DNA of 64,000 nt from contig NZ_AKJT01000030.1 of assembly GCF_000282195.1 (NCBI RefSeq), positions 1-64,000 of the forward strand, written 5' to 3'. Origin of the DNA: Pseudomonas sp. GM18. GTDB taxonomy: Bacteria; Pseudomonadota; Gammaproteobacteria; Pseudomonadales; Pseudomonadaceae. Each line of letters begins with the position of its first letter. Position 1 is the stretch's first letter. The position numbers and the translations under genes are program-made. The notes beneath the pieces were generated by a model. It worked only from the letters and a program-made list of their open reading frames with translations. It had not been told where the DNA came from and did no database searches. Positions 21,117 to 30,349 of the stretch are shown here, one piece after another.

Positions 21117-21533
21117 CTATTGGCTGAAGGCGCCTTCGGACAGATGAGTCTCGATGCTGACTTCAGAGGTGGTCATCAGCTTGTGTACCGGGCAGCGGTC
21201 GGCCACGCGGTGTAGCTCGTCGCGCTGGGCGTCGGTGAGTACGCCCTTGAGCGTGAGTTTGACGTGCAGGGCATATTTGCCTTTTTGCTCTTCACTGTTG
21301 TCGCGCTTGACCTCGACCCCGACGCCGGTCAGTGGGATTCCCTTCTTCTTCGCGTACAGTTTCAGGGTCAGGGCCTTGCAGGCGCCGAGGGCTGCGTCGA
21401 AATAGTCATGAGGCTCAGGTGCGGTGCCTTCACCACCACTGGATTTGGGGACATCGGCAAACAGTTCATGGTCATCGATCTGGACACTGTGACGAAAACC
21501 TTCGGCGGAAACAGTATTGACGGTAACAGTCAT
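21117..21533 (-). CDS. OsmC/YhfA family protein
   Basis: A 138-residue protein of the OsmC/Ohr superfamily. The family cysteines are in GACKALTLKLYAKKKG (about 51) and in ADRCPVHKLMTT (about 114), the likely peroxidatic pair of thiol-dependent hydroperoxide reductases. The spacing and the RCPVHK motif suggest an OsmC/YhfA type rather than Ohr, which would show stronger VCP motifs. It is transcribed alone, with GAGG before the ATG. Confidence 0.85.
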   Translation of the reverse strand: MTVTVNTVSAEGFRHSVQIDDHELFADVPKSSGGEGTAPEPHDYFDAALGACKALTLKLYAKKKGIPLTGVGVEVKRDNSEEQKGKYALHVKLTLKGVLTDAQRDELHRVADRCPVHKLMTTSEVSIETHLSEGAFSQ

Positions 21534-21721
21534 GGGAAACCTCGCAGGGATCAGGAAAAAGTCATTCGATCAAAAAAGACCCTGAATTTATAGAGCATTC
21601 CTCAAGTCGGGCGTTCCACTTTTTGAATCCTTTGGCGTTTTATGGTGTTCCAGGGTGACCGTCCGTTGATCAGCAACGCTTTGCCGTGCCTGATCGCTCC
21701 CGCCCAACGAAACGCCAGACG

Positions 21722-21749
21722 AAAAAAAGCCCCGCGTTTGCGGGGCTTT
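21722..21749 (-). terminator. Rho-independent terminator after the DUF3108 gene
   Basis: AAAGCCCCGC/GCGGGGCTTT with a GTTT loop, and a run of seven T on the minus strand. It lies directly after the DUF3108 gene and closes the purM-purN-DUF3108 unit. The 21534-21721 stretch shows no gene. Confidence 0.9.
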
Positions 21750-21763
21750 CATGTCGGTCCGGA

Positions 21764-22477
21764 TCAGCTGCCTTTGACCGTCTTGCCGTTGACCGTACCG
21801 TCGAGGAGCATGATGTTGTACTCCTTGCCGTCGGTTTCGACCTGTTGCAGACGGACCAGCAGGTAATCCCAATCCTTGGCGAACCACAGCACGGTGATGC
21901 GCTTGCTTTGTGTCGGATCGCGCACGCGCTCGACCTTGACCGCATCGATCTGGCCTGCCTTGGTATCGACTTTCTCCGAACCCAGCACGCGGAAGTCATA
22001 GGTATCGACTTCGCCGGCATCGACGACCTGATAGCTCATGCTTTTCTTGCCGGCGGCCACGTCATGCTGCAGCGCCAGTTGATAGGTGGACTTGTCGACC
22101 ATGCCGCGGTTGAGCGGGAGCTTGACGGCGTCACCGCGATCGGTGCCGGTGACCATCTTGTTGGTCCAGTCGAAGTCCAGATCAGCTTTCTTGGCTTTGC
22201 CCAGGCCACCGCGTTCGAAGTGGTAGGACTGCGGAAGCAGTGTGTCCTTGTCCAGGGTCAGGGTGCTTTCTTCAGTCAGGCTGGCGATCATCATCGACGC
22301 CTTGAAGCTGAGTTTCCAGACGCCGTTGGCTTCCTTGGTCAGGCTGCGTTCGGCGGTGCCGCTCATGGGCAGTTGCTTCCAGTCGGCGGTGTAGCTGGCG
22401 GAGAAGGGTTGAAGGTCCGCGGCCTGCGCAAACGGCAGGGCGAGCAGAGCGCAAGCGAAGAGCAGGGCACGACGCAT
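21764..22477 (-). CDS. DUF3108 domain-containing periplasmic protein
   Basis: A 237-residue protein with a Sec signal peptide (MRRALLFACALLALPFAQA, cleavage near AQA|ADL). The mature part resembles the DUF3108 family: FSASYTADWKQLPMSGTAERSL at the start and TKAGQIDAVKVERVR...TVLWFAKDWDYLLVRLQQ near the end. The function is not known. It follows purN by 8 bases on the same strand and is probably co-transcribed with purM-purN. Confidence 0.85.
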   Translation of the reverse strand: MRRALLFACALLALPFAQAADLQPFSASYTADWKQLPMSGTAERSLTKEANGVWKLSFKASMMIASLTEESTLTLDKDTLLPQSYHFERGGLGKAKKADLDFDWTNKMVTGTDRGDAVKLPLNRGMVDKSTYQLALQHDVAAGKKSMSYQVVDAGEVDTYDFRVLGSEKVDTKAGQIDAVKVERVRDPTQSKRITVLWFAKDWDYLLVRLQQVETDGKEYNIMLLDGTVNGKTVKGS

Positions 22478-22485
22478 AAAATCTC

Positions 22486-23136
22486 CTAGGTTCGAATCAA
22501 GTGGCCGCTGGCCGCGAGTAACTGTCCGTCCAGTAAAGCACCTTGTTCGCCGAGTGATAAACGGCCTTCGGCAAACCAGCGTACGGCCATCGGGTAGATC
22601 AGGTGTTCCTGGGTGTGGACTCGCTGCGCCAGACTCTGCGGCGAATCGTGCAACTCTACCGGTATTACTGCCTGTACGACCAGTGGTCCGCCATCGAGTT
22701 CCTCGGTGACGAAGTGCACGGAGCAGCCGTGTTCCGTATCGCCGGCCTCCAGCGCGCGCTGATGAGTGTGTAACCCTTTGTATTTGGGCAGCAGCGAGGG
22801 ATGGATATTGAGCAGGCGACCCTGGTAATGGCGCACGAAGCCAGCGCTGAGAATGCGCATGAAGCCGGCCAGTACCACGAGTTTGGGGTTGAAGGCGTCG
22901 ATCAGTTCGATCAGCGCGGCATCGAAGGCCTCGCGGCCCTCGAAAGCCTTGTGATCCAGGGTGCGGGTGTCGATACCCGCGTCCCTGGCGCGTTGCAGGC
23001 CGTAGGCATCGGCGCGGTTGGAAATCACCGCAGCAATGCGGGCCGGGCTATCGCCGGTCCGCGTGCTGTCGATCAAGGCCTGCAAGTTACTGCCGGTGCC
23101 GGACAGCAGCACCACCACATCACAGGTGACGGACAT
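22486..23136 (-). CDS. purN: Phosphoribosylglycinamide formyltransferase 1
   Basis: Transfers formyl from 10-formyl-THF to GAR in purine synthesis. The 216-residue protein has the substrate loop GTGSNLQALI near residue 12 and the catalytic NIHPSLLPKYKG (Asn, His) near residue 107, with the partner Asp in HFVTEELDGG near 145. It overlaps purM by one base (shared A in TAATG on the minus strand), so it is translationally coupled. The last 20 or so residues are a little longer than the E. coli protein. Confidence 0.96.
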   Translation of the reverse strand: MSVTCDVVVLLSGTGSNLQALIDSTRTGDSPARIAAVISNRADAYGLQRARDAGIDTRTLDHKAFEGREAFDAALIELIDAFNPKLVVLAGFMRILSAGFVRHYQGRLLNIHPSLLPKYKGLHTHQRALEAGDTEHGCSVHFVTEELDGGPLVVQAVIPVELHDSPQSLAQRVHTQEHLIYPMAVRWFAEGRLSLGEQGALLDGQLLAASGHLIRT

Positions 23137-24194
23137 TAATGAGCCTTGAGGTTCTTCAGTTCAACCTGGGCCGCGCCTTCGGCAGCGGTGGCGATCTGAC
23201 CGATGACCCATGGCTGCTCGCCAGCTTCACGCAGGACATTCAGCGCGGTTTCAACGTGCTCTTGGGCTACGCAGATGACCATGCCGACGCCGCAGTTCAG
23301 CACGCGGTGCATTTCGGTTTCGTCGACGTTGCCTTTCTCTTGCAGCCAGTCGAACACCGCCGGGCGGGTCCAGCTCGCGACGTCAACCACCGCTTGAGCG
23401 CCCTTTGGCAGTACGCGCGGGATGTTGTCCAGCAGGCCGCCACCGGTGATGTGGGCCATGGCTTTGACGGCGCCAGTGTCCTTGATCAGCTTGAGCAGCG
23501 GCTTCACGTAGATACGGGTCGGGGCCATCAGCAGGTCGGTCAGCGGTTTGCCGTCGAGCTGGATGTTCTCGATGTCGGAGCCCGACACTTCGATGATCTT
23601 GCGGATCAGCGAGTAGCCGTTGGAGTGCGGGCCGGAAGACGGCAGGGCGAGCAGGGCATCGCCGGCAGCGACTTTCGAACCATCGATGATTTCGGATTTT
23701 TCCACGACGCCGACGCAGAAGCCGGCCAGGTCGTAGTCTTCGCCTTCGTACATGCCAGGCATTTCAGCGGTTTCGCCGCCGACCAGGGAGCAGCCGGACA
23801 GTTCGCAGCCGGCGCCGATGCCGGTCACAACCTGAGCAGCGGTGTCGACGTTCAGTTTGCCGGTGGCGTAGTAGTCGAGGAAGAACAGCGGCTCGGCGCC
23901 GCATACCACCAGGTCGTTCACGCACATGGCCACCAGGTCGATGCCGATGCTGTCGTGCTTGTTCAGGTTCAGCGCCAGGCGCAGCTTGGTGCCGACGCCG
24001 TCAGTACCCGAGACCAGCACCGGTTGTTTGTAACCGGCCGGGATTTCGCAGAGGGCGCCGAAACCGCCCAGGCCGCCCATGACTTCCGGGCGCGCAGTGC
24101 GCTTGGCGACGCTCTTGATGCGTTCGACCAATGCTTCACCGGCGTCGATGTCTACACCGGCGTCCTTGTAGCTCAGGGAGGGTTGCTTGCTCAT
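23136..24194 (-). CDS. purM: Phosphoribosylformylglycinamidine cyclo-ligase
   Basis: AIR synthetase, the ATP-dependent ring closure producing aminoimidazole ribotide. The 352-residue protein starts [19 protein letters not shown], the PurM family N-terminus; the ATP/substrate segments [23 protein letters not shown] and HITGGGL are all present. A longer frame from 24248 has no support. It heads a purM-purN-DUF3108 unit and is divergent from the DUF2066 gene. Confidence 0.97.
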   Translation of the reverse strand: MSKQPSLSYKDAGVDIDAGEALVERIKSVAKRTARPEVMGGLGGFGALCEIPAGYKQPVLVSGTDGVGTKLRLALNLNKHDSIGIDLVAMCVNDLVVCGAEPLFFLDYYATGKLNVDTAAQVVTGIGAGCELSGCSLVGGETAEMPGMYEGEDYDLAGFCVGVVEKSEIIDGSKVAAGDALLALPSSGPHSNGYSLIRKIIEVSGSDIENIQLDGKPLTDLLMAPTRIYVKPLLKLIKDTGAVKAMAHITGGGLLDNIPRVLPKGAQAVVDVASWTRPAVFDWLQEKGNVDETEMHRVLNCGVGMVICVAQEHVETALNVLREAGEQPWVIGQIATAAEGAAQVELKNLKAH

Positions 24195-24578
24195 GATCCA
24201 GGCCTTTAGGGGGGATTCAGGGGTAACGACCGAGTCCAGTGGGGCCACTGAAGCTGGCGAAGGGCAATTGCCGTACGCGAATTTCAGGGTGCCCGGCTGT
24301 TGCCGGTCTGCGAAGGCGCGCGATTTTATCAGGCTTGAGGGGCAGCGGCCATCCTCGTGCCGACGGGCAGGGGCATATCGCGTTAAAAAAACTGATATTG
24401 CCCGTGTTGGCGGCGTCCCACATGGCTGTATAAGGTACGACGTTAACCGTCTATCGTTATGACAGTGCGAAAACTTACCGTGATCGTGTGAATGTTTTGC
24501 TTGGGCGTGTGGTCACAGCCCTGGCTCAATCGTCTTCATGCGGTCTGTTCCAGCCGCTCTTGTCGTCAGGAATCTTTC
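24195..24578. other. purM / DUF2066 divergent intergenic region
   Basis: 384 bases without a supported gene. It must carry the divergent promoters for purM (minus) and the DUF2066-perM pair (plus). AT-rich patches occur around 24384-24400 and 24425-24465, but I see no clean consensus pair and no perfect PurR operator. Confidence 0.4.
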
Positions 24579-25628
24579 ATGCGTTTTCTTAAATTCTTGT
24601 TCGTGGGCTGTTTATCCGTGATCAGCCTGACCAGCCATGCCGAAACCGTCAAAGGCCTCTATCAAGTGCGCCAGCCGGTCACCGGCCAGACACCGGAGGA
24701 GCGCGATCAGGCGACTCAGCAGGCGCTGGAAACGCTGGTGTTGCGCTTGACCGGCGATCCCAGGGCGGCGCAAAGCCCAGGCCTTGCGGCCGTGCGTAAA
24801 GACCCTCAGCAGATCATCAGTCAGTTCGGCTATGACGCCGGGCCGCCGCAAGTGCTGAAAGTCGATTTCGATCCGACCACCACCGAGCAGGCCTTGCGTC
24901 GTGCCGGGTTGGCCGTGTGGGGTGCCAATCGGCCATCGATCCTCGGCTGGTGGCTGAGCGATTCCGCCGAAGGTTCGAGCCTGGTCGGTGATGGTCAGGC
25001 CAGCGCTGCGCCCCTGCGTCGGGCGGCTCAGCACCGTGGTCTGCCGCTGCGTTTGCCGCTGGCTGACCTGAATGAACAGATCGTCGCCACGGCACCGAAT
25101 CTGGAAGGTGCCGACCCTGCGCCGCTGCGCAGTGCCTCCGACCGTTACAATGCCGATGCCTTGCTGGCGGTGCATGCCCGTGAAGAAGGGGGGCAATGGC
25201 AAGCCAAGTGGCGACTGTGGCTGGGCGATCAGAAAGAGGCCGGTAGCGTGCAGGGCGCTGATACCGCCGCCGTGGCCGATGCGGTGATGCTGGCGGTCAG
25301 CGAGCGTCTGGCGTCGCGTTTCGTCGCCAAGCCGGGTGCATCGGGCGAGCAATTGTTGGAAGTGCAAGGCATGAATCTGGAACGTTATGCGACGCTCGGG
25401 CGTTTGCTGGAGCCTTTTGGCGCGCGTCTGCAAAGTGTTGATGGCGACCGCGTGCTTTATCGCGTCAACGGCAGCGCCGATCAGCTGCGAGCTCAGTTGT
25501 CCCTGGCGCAATTGCAGGAAGTTCCGGCCGGCCAGGCGCCGACACCTGTTCAACCCGTGGTTGCTGGTTCGGCGCCGGCCGCAGCGCCAGCGCCAGCCCC
25601 GACGCCGCAGTTGCGTTTCCATTGGTGA
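24579..25628 (+). CDS. DUF2066 domain-containing exported protein
   Basis: A 349-residue protein with a signal peptide (MRFLKFLFVGCLSVISLTSHA). The mature region, with LYQVRQPVTGQTPEERDQATQQALE and the SRASR-like SASDRYNADALLAVHAREEGGQW, fits DUF2066, whose role is unknown. A Pro/Ala-rich tail ends FHW. Start at 24579 follows an AGGA. It is followed 32 bases later by the PerM-type permease; the purMN/DUF2066/perM/hda order is one I recall as common in Pseudomonas. Confidence 0.83.
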   Translation: MRFLKFLFVGCLSVISLTSHAETVKGLYQVRQPVTGQTPEERDQATQQALETLVLRLTGDPRAAQSPGLAAVRKDPQQIISQFGYDAGPPQVLKVDFDPTTTEQALRRAGLAVWGANRPSILGWWLSDSAEGSSLVGDGQASAAPLRRAAQHRGLPLRLPLADLNEQIVATAPNLEGADPAPLRSASDRYNADALLAVHAREEGGQWQAKWRLWLGDQKEAGSVQGADTAAVADAVMLAVSERLASRFVAKPGASGEQLLEVQGMNLERYATLGRLLEPFGARLQSVDGDRVLYRVNGSADQLRAQLSLAQLQEVPAGQAPTPVQPVVAGSAPAAAPAPAPTPQLRFHW

Positions 25629-25660
25629 GTTTTTTCTTTATATAGAAGCAGGAGTGGTAC

Positions 25661-26734
25661 ATGGCCGATACGCGGCGTTGGTTCTGGCTCGGTGGGGTGG
25701 CCCTGCTTTGCGCGTTTGTTTACCTGTTGCATCCGATTCTGACGCCGTTCCTGGTGGCGCTGTTGCTGGCCTATCTGTTCGACCCGCTGGTGGACCGCCT
25801 GGAGAAGCTCGGTCTGTCGCGGACCTGGGGTGTGGTGGCGGTGTTCGCGTTGTTCACGATGATCCTCACCACGCTGCTGTTGGTGTTGGTGCCGATGCTC
25901 GCCAAGCAGCTGTTTCGCTTGTATGAACTGGCGCCACAGATGCTCGACTGGTTGCAGCACACCGCGTTGCCGTGGGCGCAATCGAAGTTGGGTTTGTCGG
26001 AGGGCTTCTGGAAGTTCGACAAGCTCAAGGCGGCGATCAGCGAGCACATGGGCCAGACCACCGACATTGTCGGCGTGGTGCTCAGTCAGGCGACGGCTTC
26101 AGGCCTTGCGCTGATTGGCTGGCTGGCCAATCTGGTGTTGATCCCGGTGGTGAGTTTTTATCTGCTGCGCGACTGGGACCTGATGATGGCCAAGATCCGC
26201 AGCCTGCTGCCGCGTGATCGTGAAGAGCGTGTCATGTCCCTGGCCGGGGAATGCCATGAAGTGCTTGGGGCGTTCGTGCGCGGGCAGTTGCTGGTGATGC
26301 TGGCGCTGGGCGTGATCTACGCCGCTGGCTTGATGATCGTCGGGCTGGAGTTGGGGCTGTTGATCGGTCTGATTGCCGGTCTGGCGGCGATCGTGCCGTA
26401 CATGGGGTTTGTCATCGGGATTGGCGCGGCGTTGATTGCCGGTCTGTTCCAGTTCGGTGGCGACCTGTATCCCATGATCGGTATCGTCGCGGTGTTCATG
26501 GTCGGCCAGGCGCTGGAAGGTATGGTTCTGACGCCGTTGCTGGTGGGTGACCGAATCGGCCTGCACCCGGTGGCGGTGATCTTTGCGATTCTGGCCGGCG
26601 GTGAGCTGTTCGGTTTTACCGGTGTGCTGCTGGCATTGCCGGTGGCGGCGGTGATCATGGTTCTGGTGCGCCATGTACATGATTTGTATAAGGATTCTGA
26701 TATCTACGGTGGTGTCGACGAATCTGAGCAGTAA
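25661..26734 (+). CDS. AI-2E family permease (PerM-like)
   Basis: A 357-residue inner-membrane protein of the AI-2E (TqsA/PerM) family with about seven or eight helices. Family marks include the N-terminal YLLHPILTPFLVALLLAYLFDPLVDRLEKLG, the middle GWLANLVLIPVVSFYLLRDWD, and the C-terminal GLLIGLIAGLAAIVPYMGFVIG. Substrate is not established for PerM-type members. It probably shares a transcript with the DUF2066 gene and lies upstream of hda. Confidence 0.88.
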   Translation: MADTRRWFWLGGVALLCAFVYLLHPILTPFLVALLLAYLFDPLVDRLEKLGLSRTWGVVAVFALFTMILTTLLLVLVPMLAKQLFRLYELAPQMLDWLQHTALPWAQSKLGLSEGFWKFDKLKAAISEHMGQTTDIVGVVLSQATASGLALIGWLANLVLIPVVSFYLLRDWDLMMAKIRSLLPRDREERVMSLAGECHEVLGAFVRGQLLVMLALGVIYAAGLMIVGLELGLLIGLIAGLAAIVPYMGFVIGIGAALIAGLFQFGGDLYPMIGIVAVFMVGQALEGMVLTPLLVGDRIGLHPVAVIFAILAGGELFGFTGVLLALPVAAVIMVLVRHVHDLYKDSDIYGGVDESEQ

Positions 26735-26964
26735 GGCTTCTTGATCGCTCGTCGCGGGCAGCCTGGTTTCACGCCGGGTTTGCCCGTATCCCTCGCGCGG
26801 CTGTCACATGCACCGCCAAAGAAACTGTCATAAAACCAGTGCGTTAACGCAAACCTTTGATTTTGCTTGTGGTCTGTCGCATTGTGCGGTCAGCTTCACG
26901 GGTATAAACTTCGCAAACTTTACACAGAGGCCACTAACGGTTCCTTTGGAACTGTTCAGTCAGC
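26735..26964 (+). other. perM-hda intergenic region
   Basis: No gene visible. A GCGGGCAGCCTGG...CCGGGTTTGCCCG imperfect hairpin (about 26756-26788) sits after perM and may be a REP remnant or weak terminator. The AT-rich part before 26930 probably carries the hda promoter. Confidence 0.35.
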
Positions 26965-27669
26965 ATGAAACCGATTCAGCTGCCCCTAGGTGTGCGTCTG
27001 CGTGATGACGCCACCTTTATCAATTACTACCCAGGCGCCAATGCCGCTGCACTCGGCTATGTCGAGCGGCTGTGCGAAGCCGACGCTGGCTGGACAGAAA
27101 GCCTGATCTACCTCTGGGGCAAGCACGGGGTAGGGCGCACGCATTTGCTGCAGGCGGCTTGCCTGCGTTTCGAGCAGATGGGTGAACCGGCGGTGTATCT
27201 GCCGCTGGCCGAGTTGATGGACCGCGGCATCGAAATCCTTGACAACCTCGAACAATACGAACTGGTTTGCCTGGACGATTTGCAGGCGGTCGCCGGCAAG
27301 GCGGATTGGGAAGAGGCGTTGTTCCATCTGTTCAATCGTCTGCGTGACAGCGGTCGACGTCTGCTGATCGCTGCCTCGACATCCCCGCGCGAACTACCGG
27401 TGAAGCTGGCGGACCTCAAGTCGCGGCTGACACTGGCACTCATCTTCCAGATGCGTCCACTCTCTGATGAAGACAAGTTGCGTGCCTTGCAGTTGCGCGC
27501 TTCCCGTCGTGGCCTGCACCTGACTGACGAAGTCGGGCATTTTATTTTGACTCGCGGTACCCGCAGCATGAGTGCGCTTTTCGAGCTGCTTGAACGCCTC
27601 GATCAGGCCTCCCTTCAAGCTCAGCGCAAGCTGACAATCCCGTTCCTGAAAGAGACACTGGGCTGGTAA
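26965..27669 (+). CDS. hda: DnaA regulatory inactivator Hda
   Basis: AAA+ protein that, with the DNA-loaded sliding clamp, stimulates DnaA-ATP hydrolysis and limits re-initiation. The N-terminal clamp-binding motif QLPLGV is at residues 5-10. The P-loop reads GKHGVGRTHLL, with Arg where DnaA has Lys, as is usual for Hda. Walker B is LVCLDDLQAV, and TRGTRSMSALFELLERLD is the sensor-2/Arg-finger region. At 234 residues it is full length. Confidence 0.96.
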   Translation: MKPIQLPLGVRLRDDATFINYYPGANAAALGYVERLCEADAGWTESLIYLWGKHGVGRTHLLQAACLRFEQMGEPAVYLPLAELMDRGIEILDNLEQYELVCLDDLQAVAGKADWEEALFHLFNRLRDSGRRLLIAASTSPRELPVKLADLKSRLTLALIFQMRPLSDEDKLRALQLRASRRGLHLTDEVGHFILTRGTRSMSALFELLERLDQASLQAQRKLTIPFLKETLGW

Positions 27670-27883
27670 AACCCAGGCTTTTCGCGGGTTTCGGCATATT
27701 TAAGGCGCCAGAAAATCCGCTTTCCTACAGGGTTGCAGGCTGCGCTAACGTCTAAAACGGGCTTAAGCGCTTAGATGGAAACGAGAAACCGATAAGTCAC
27801 ATAAAGATCGATTGAATTTGCAAATGAGATCGATAGCGGGCATAGTCTCGGCTTCTTTATAACTATCAGCCACGGTCGTGCCC

Positions 27884-28525
27884 ATGCTAAATCGCTTCGC
27901 ACCCCTCGTGCCTCTCGCACTCGTCACCCTGTTGTTCGGTTGCGCTGCTCACTCTCCAGTGTCCCAGCAAGAGCAACAACAGCGGGTTTCAAATTCAGTT
28001 ACGGCGCAGTCTTCTTCCGTTCTTTTCCAGGAAGCTCTTTACCAAGACGGCGTGGCTAATGATAAAGAACTGGCAGACTTCGCCGGCGGCAAGTCGTACC
28101 AGCTTCCGGTTCTGGCCGACAGCATCCTCGAGCGTGGCATGTCCCTGATCGGTACCCGTTACCGTTTTGGTGGCACCTCCGAGGCAGGCTTCGACTGCAG
28201 CGGCTTCATCGGTTATCTGTTTCGTGAAGAGGCCGGCATGAACCTGCCGCGCTCCACCCGCGAAATGATCAACGTTGACGCTCCGCTGGTGGCTCGCAGC
28301 GCCCTCAAGCCGGGTGATCTGCTGTTCTTCGCCACCAATGGTCGTCGCGGTCGTGTCAGTCACGCCGGGATCTACCTGGGTGACAACCAGTTCATCCACT
28401 CCAGCAGCCGCAAAAGCGGTGGTGTCCGGGTCGATAGCCTGGGCGACAGCTACTGGAGCAAGACCTTTATCGAAGCCAAGCGCGCACTCGCAATGGCTCC
28501 GACAATAGTCACTGCACGCAAGTAA
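27884..28525 (+). CDS. NlpC/P60 (C40) cell-wall peptidase lipoprotein
   Basis: A 213-residue predicted lipoprotein (lipobox LFGC, Cys20) with an NlpC/P60 catalytic domain at about 82-205. Catalytic Cys105 is in GFDCSGFIGY and His160 in RVSHAGIYLG. It is a likely D,L-endopeptidase acting on peptidoglycan stems in the periplasm (Spr/MepS-like). An in-frame GTG at 27878 would add MP; ATG 27884 is preferred. A close paralogue follows after a strong terminator. Confidence 0.9.
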   Translation: MLNRFAPLVPLALVTLLFGCAAHSPVSQQEQQQRVSNSVTAQSSSVLFQEALYQDGVANDKELADFAGGKSYQLPVLADSILERGMSLIGTRYRFGGTSEAGFDCSGFIGYLFREEAGMNLPRSTREMINVDAPLVARSALKPGDLLFFATNGRRGRVSHAGIYLGDNQFIHSSSRKSGGVRVDSLGDSYWSKTFIEAKRALAMAPTIVTARK

Positions 28526-28608
28526 ACTTACGACTTGTAAGGTGAAGTTAAAGTCTTACTTGAAGTTTGCCGCGTAGCCGCTAGAATCCTGATCTATTAT
28601 TGATGGCA

Positions 28609-28642
28609 AACCGCCTGCGTTCTGCGCAGGCGGTTTTCTTTT
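28609..28642 (+). terminator. Rho-independent terminator between the two C40 peptidase genes
   Basis: AACCGCCTGCG and CGCAGGCGGTT form an 11-bp stem with a TTCTG loop and a TTTTCTTTTC tail. It separates the two lipoprotein genes, so the second has its own transcription signals or depends on read-through. Confidence 0.93.
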
Positions 28643-28691
28643 CTGTCTTTGTGGCAGAAAAAAGCCGCAGCCAGATCAGGATGTTCTGTTT

Positions 28692-29228
28692 ATGACGATG
28701 TCGGCCCGCCTCGCACTCATGTTCTTCGCAGCGCTGCTCAGTGCCTGCGCCAGCCGCACACCGCCACCTGCGCCGGTGGTTCGCGCGCCGATTGTTTTCG
28801 GTTCCTCCCAAGCCTTTTCCCCAGCCGCAGAAGACGTGCTGTTTCGCGCGCTCGGTCTGGTGGGGACGCCTTATCGTTGGGGCGGTAACACGCCGGATTC
28901 CGGGTTCGATTGCAGCGGTTTGATCGGTTACGTCTATCGCGATGTCGCAGGCATTTCCTTGCCGCGCTCCACACGCGAGATGATCGGCATGCAGGCTCCC
29001 AACGTCGGCAAGGAAGGCCTGCAAACCGGCGACCTGATCTTCTTCGCCACCAATGGCGGCTCCCAGGTCAGCCATGCCGGGATCTATGTCGGCGAAGGGC
29101 GTTTCGTCCATGCACCAGCCACGGGCGGCACGGTCAAGCTGGACAGCTTGTCCAAAGCTTATTGGCAAAAAGCCTATCTGAGCGCCAAGCGCGTCTTGCA
29201 ACCCGAGCACTTGGCACATAATCCATAG
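28692..29228 (+). CDS. NlpC/P60 (C40) cell-wall peptidase lipoprotein (paralogue)
   Basis: A 178-residue lipoprotein (lipobox LSAC, Cys19) with an NlpC/P60 domain from about residue 45. Catalytic Cys74 is in SGFDCSGLIGYVYRD and His128 in QVSHAGIYVGEG. It shares long identical stretches (LPRSTREMI, FFATNG) with the upstream protein, which marks a tandem duplication. An AGGATG Shine-Dalgarno precedes the first ATG; a second ATG two codons later is possible. Confidence 0.9.
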   Translation: MTMSARLALMFFAALLSACASRTPPPAPVVRAPIVFGSSQAFSPAAEDVLFRALGLVGTPYRWGGNTPDSGFDCSGLIGYVYRDVAGISLPRSTREMIGMQAPNVGKEGLQTGDLIFFATNGGSQVSHAGIYVGEGRFVHAPATGGTVKLDSLSKAYWQKAYLSAKRVLQPEHLAHNP

Positions 29229-29239
29229 CGGAGGTTGTC

Positions 29240-29314
29240 ATGACCGCTCGCACGCTCAACCTCGCAGTAATCATCATAGAGAAGCGTAAACCGGTCAGCC
29301 GCGGGCTTCCTTGA
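29240..29314 (+). pseudogene. Possible truncated 5' gene remnant
   Basis: A perfect GGAGG sits 5 bases before an ATG that opens a 24-codon frame beginning MTARTLNLAVIIIEK. It then runs into the 3' end of the convergent gene and stops. The Ile/Val stretch looks like the beginning of a membrane or secreted protein cut short. It may also be a real micro-peptide or chance. I do not recognise a parent gene. Confidence 0.25.
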
Positions 29315-29879
29315 ACAGCACGGCGATCCCCGGATGGTAGTTGCCGGCTTCATTGTGCAACTTGCGGTAGGCGTAAGGGAAATACCAGGCCACGGCGCAG
29401 GTGTGTTCCTTTTGCAGGTCGTCGAGCATGTCCTGGAGTTCTTCCGGGGTGGCGCTGTGCTGGGCTTTTTGTGGGGCGACAAACAGGCAGCCGAGTTTCA
29501 GGTCGCTGGCGTAGCTGATGCGCTTCGCGTCGCTGGTGATGTCTGCCAGTGCCTGGGTCAGGTTCAAGTTATTGACCCGCGGCCAGCGCTGGGTGGCCTG
29601 CAAGTATGCGCGTTCTTCGCTGGTGGCGATAAACAGATCGGCGCGGGCGTTACGTTCGCCTTCTTCGGTCTGTTTGCGCGTCGGTGTTTGCTGCAGCGTG
29701 ACCATTTCCGCCATCCAGGCCGCGGCAGAGAGCAGGCCGAGGTTGGCGTTTTCGTCGTACCAGTAAGGCGTATCGTTATCGCCGCGCACGGCGTTGTAGC
29801 GGTCGATACAGTCAAACCAGCGTTCCAGCACCGGGCGCAGGAATTCCAGCTTCGGATTGCTGATGATCATGCCTTGCAT
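29295..29879 (-). CDS. Conserved hypothetical protein
   Basis: A soluble 194-residue protein I do not recognise. It begins MQGMIISNPKLEFLRPVLERWFDCIDRYN and has a central basic, Gln/Thr-rich segment (TPTRKQTEEGERNARADLF) and a C-terminal AWYFPYAYRKLHNEAG region. There is no signal peptide or membrane segment. The start at 29879 is where the protein-like composition begins; upstream codons look like leader DNA. It is convergent with the C40 gene and divergent from the cob operon riboswitch. A regulatory or metal-related role would be a guess. Confidence 0.6.
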   Translation of the reverse strand: MQGMIISNPKLEFLRPVLERWFDCIDRYNAVRGDNDTPYWYDENANLGLLSAAAWMAEMVTLQQTPTRKQTEEGERNARADLFIATSEERAYLQATQRWPRVNNLNLTQALADITSDAKRISYASDLKLGCLFVAPQKAQHSATPEELQDMLDDLQKEHTCAVAWYFPYAYRKLHNEAGNYHPGIAVLFKEARG

Positions 29880-30050
29880 GTGGCTCACCCTTGTTATTGT
29901 GTTATGAGGTTGTGGCTCTTTGATATCACTGCTGGCAGTGTGGCACAAGATTGGCGTCAGATAATTGATCGACGGCAGTTATTCGCCAGAAGGCGTCCTG
30001 TCTTTAATTGACGCTCCACCCCCAACCCTCTAACCTTCGCGGCTTGTTTC

Positions 30051-30250
30051 AGGTGCTCTGTGGCCTTGGTCGACAGAGTGAAACAGGGAAGCCGGTGAGT
30101 GGATTTCTTCCAGCGAAGAATGATCACGATCCCGGCGCTGCCCCCGCAACGGTAAATGAGTGAAGACTGCGCCTTGAGCCACTGTGTCGAGTCTCGACAT
30201 GGGAAGGCGCGCAGTTGGCCTTGAGGCCGCTCATGAGCCCGGAGACCGGC
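30051..30250 (+). promoter_or_regulatory. Cobalamin (B12) riboswitch
   Basis: Class I-like AdoCbl aptamer upstream of cobO. Landmarks in order: GGGAAGCCGGTG (about 30086), GCCCCCGCAACGGTAA (about 30139), the B12-box region GAGCCACTG and ATGGGAAGGC (about 30176-30208), and the closing GAGCCCGGAGACC (about 30234). The 100 nt to the cobO start could hold the expression platform. B12 binding is expected to lower cob operon expression. Confidence 0.93.
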
Positions 30251-30349
30251 CTGATCCATTCAGCGGCATCACGGTGGGCGATGCCAGGCTTCTTGCCGTC
30301 TATTCTTGTGCCTGCCCGCCGTTATCCAGCCTCAACGGAGAGCTCCCCC

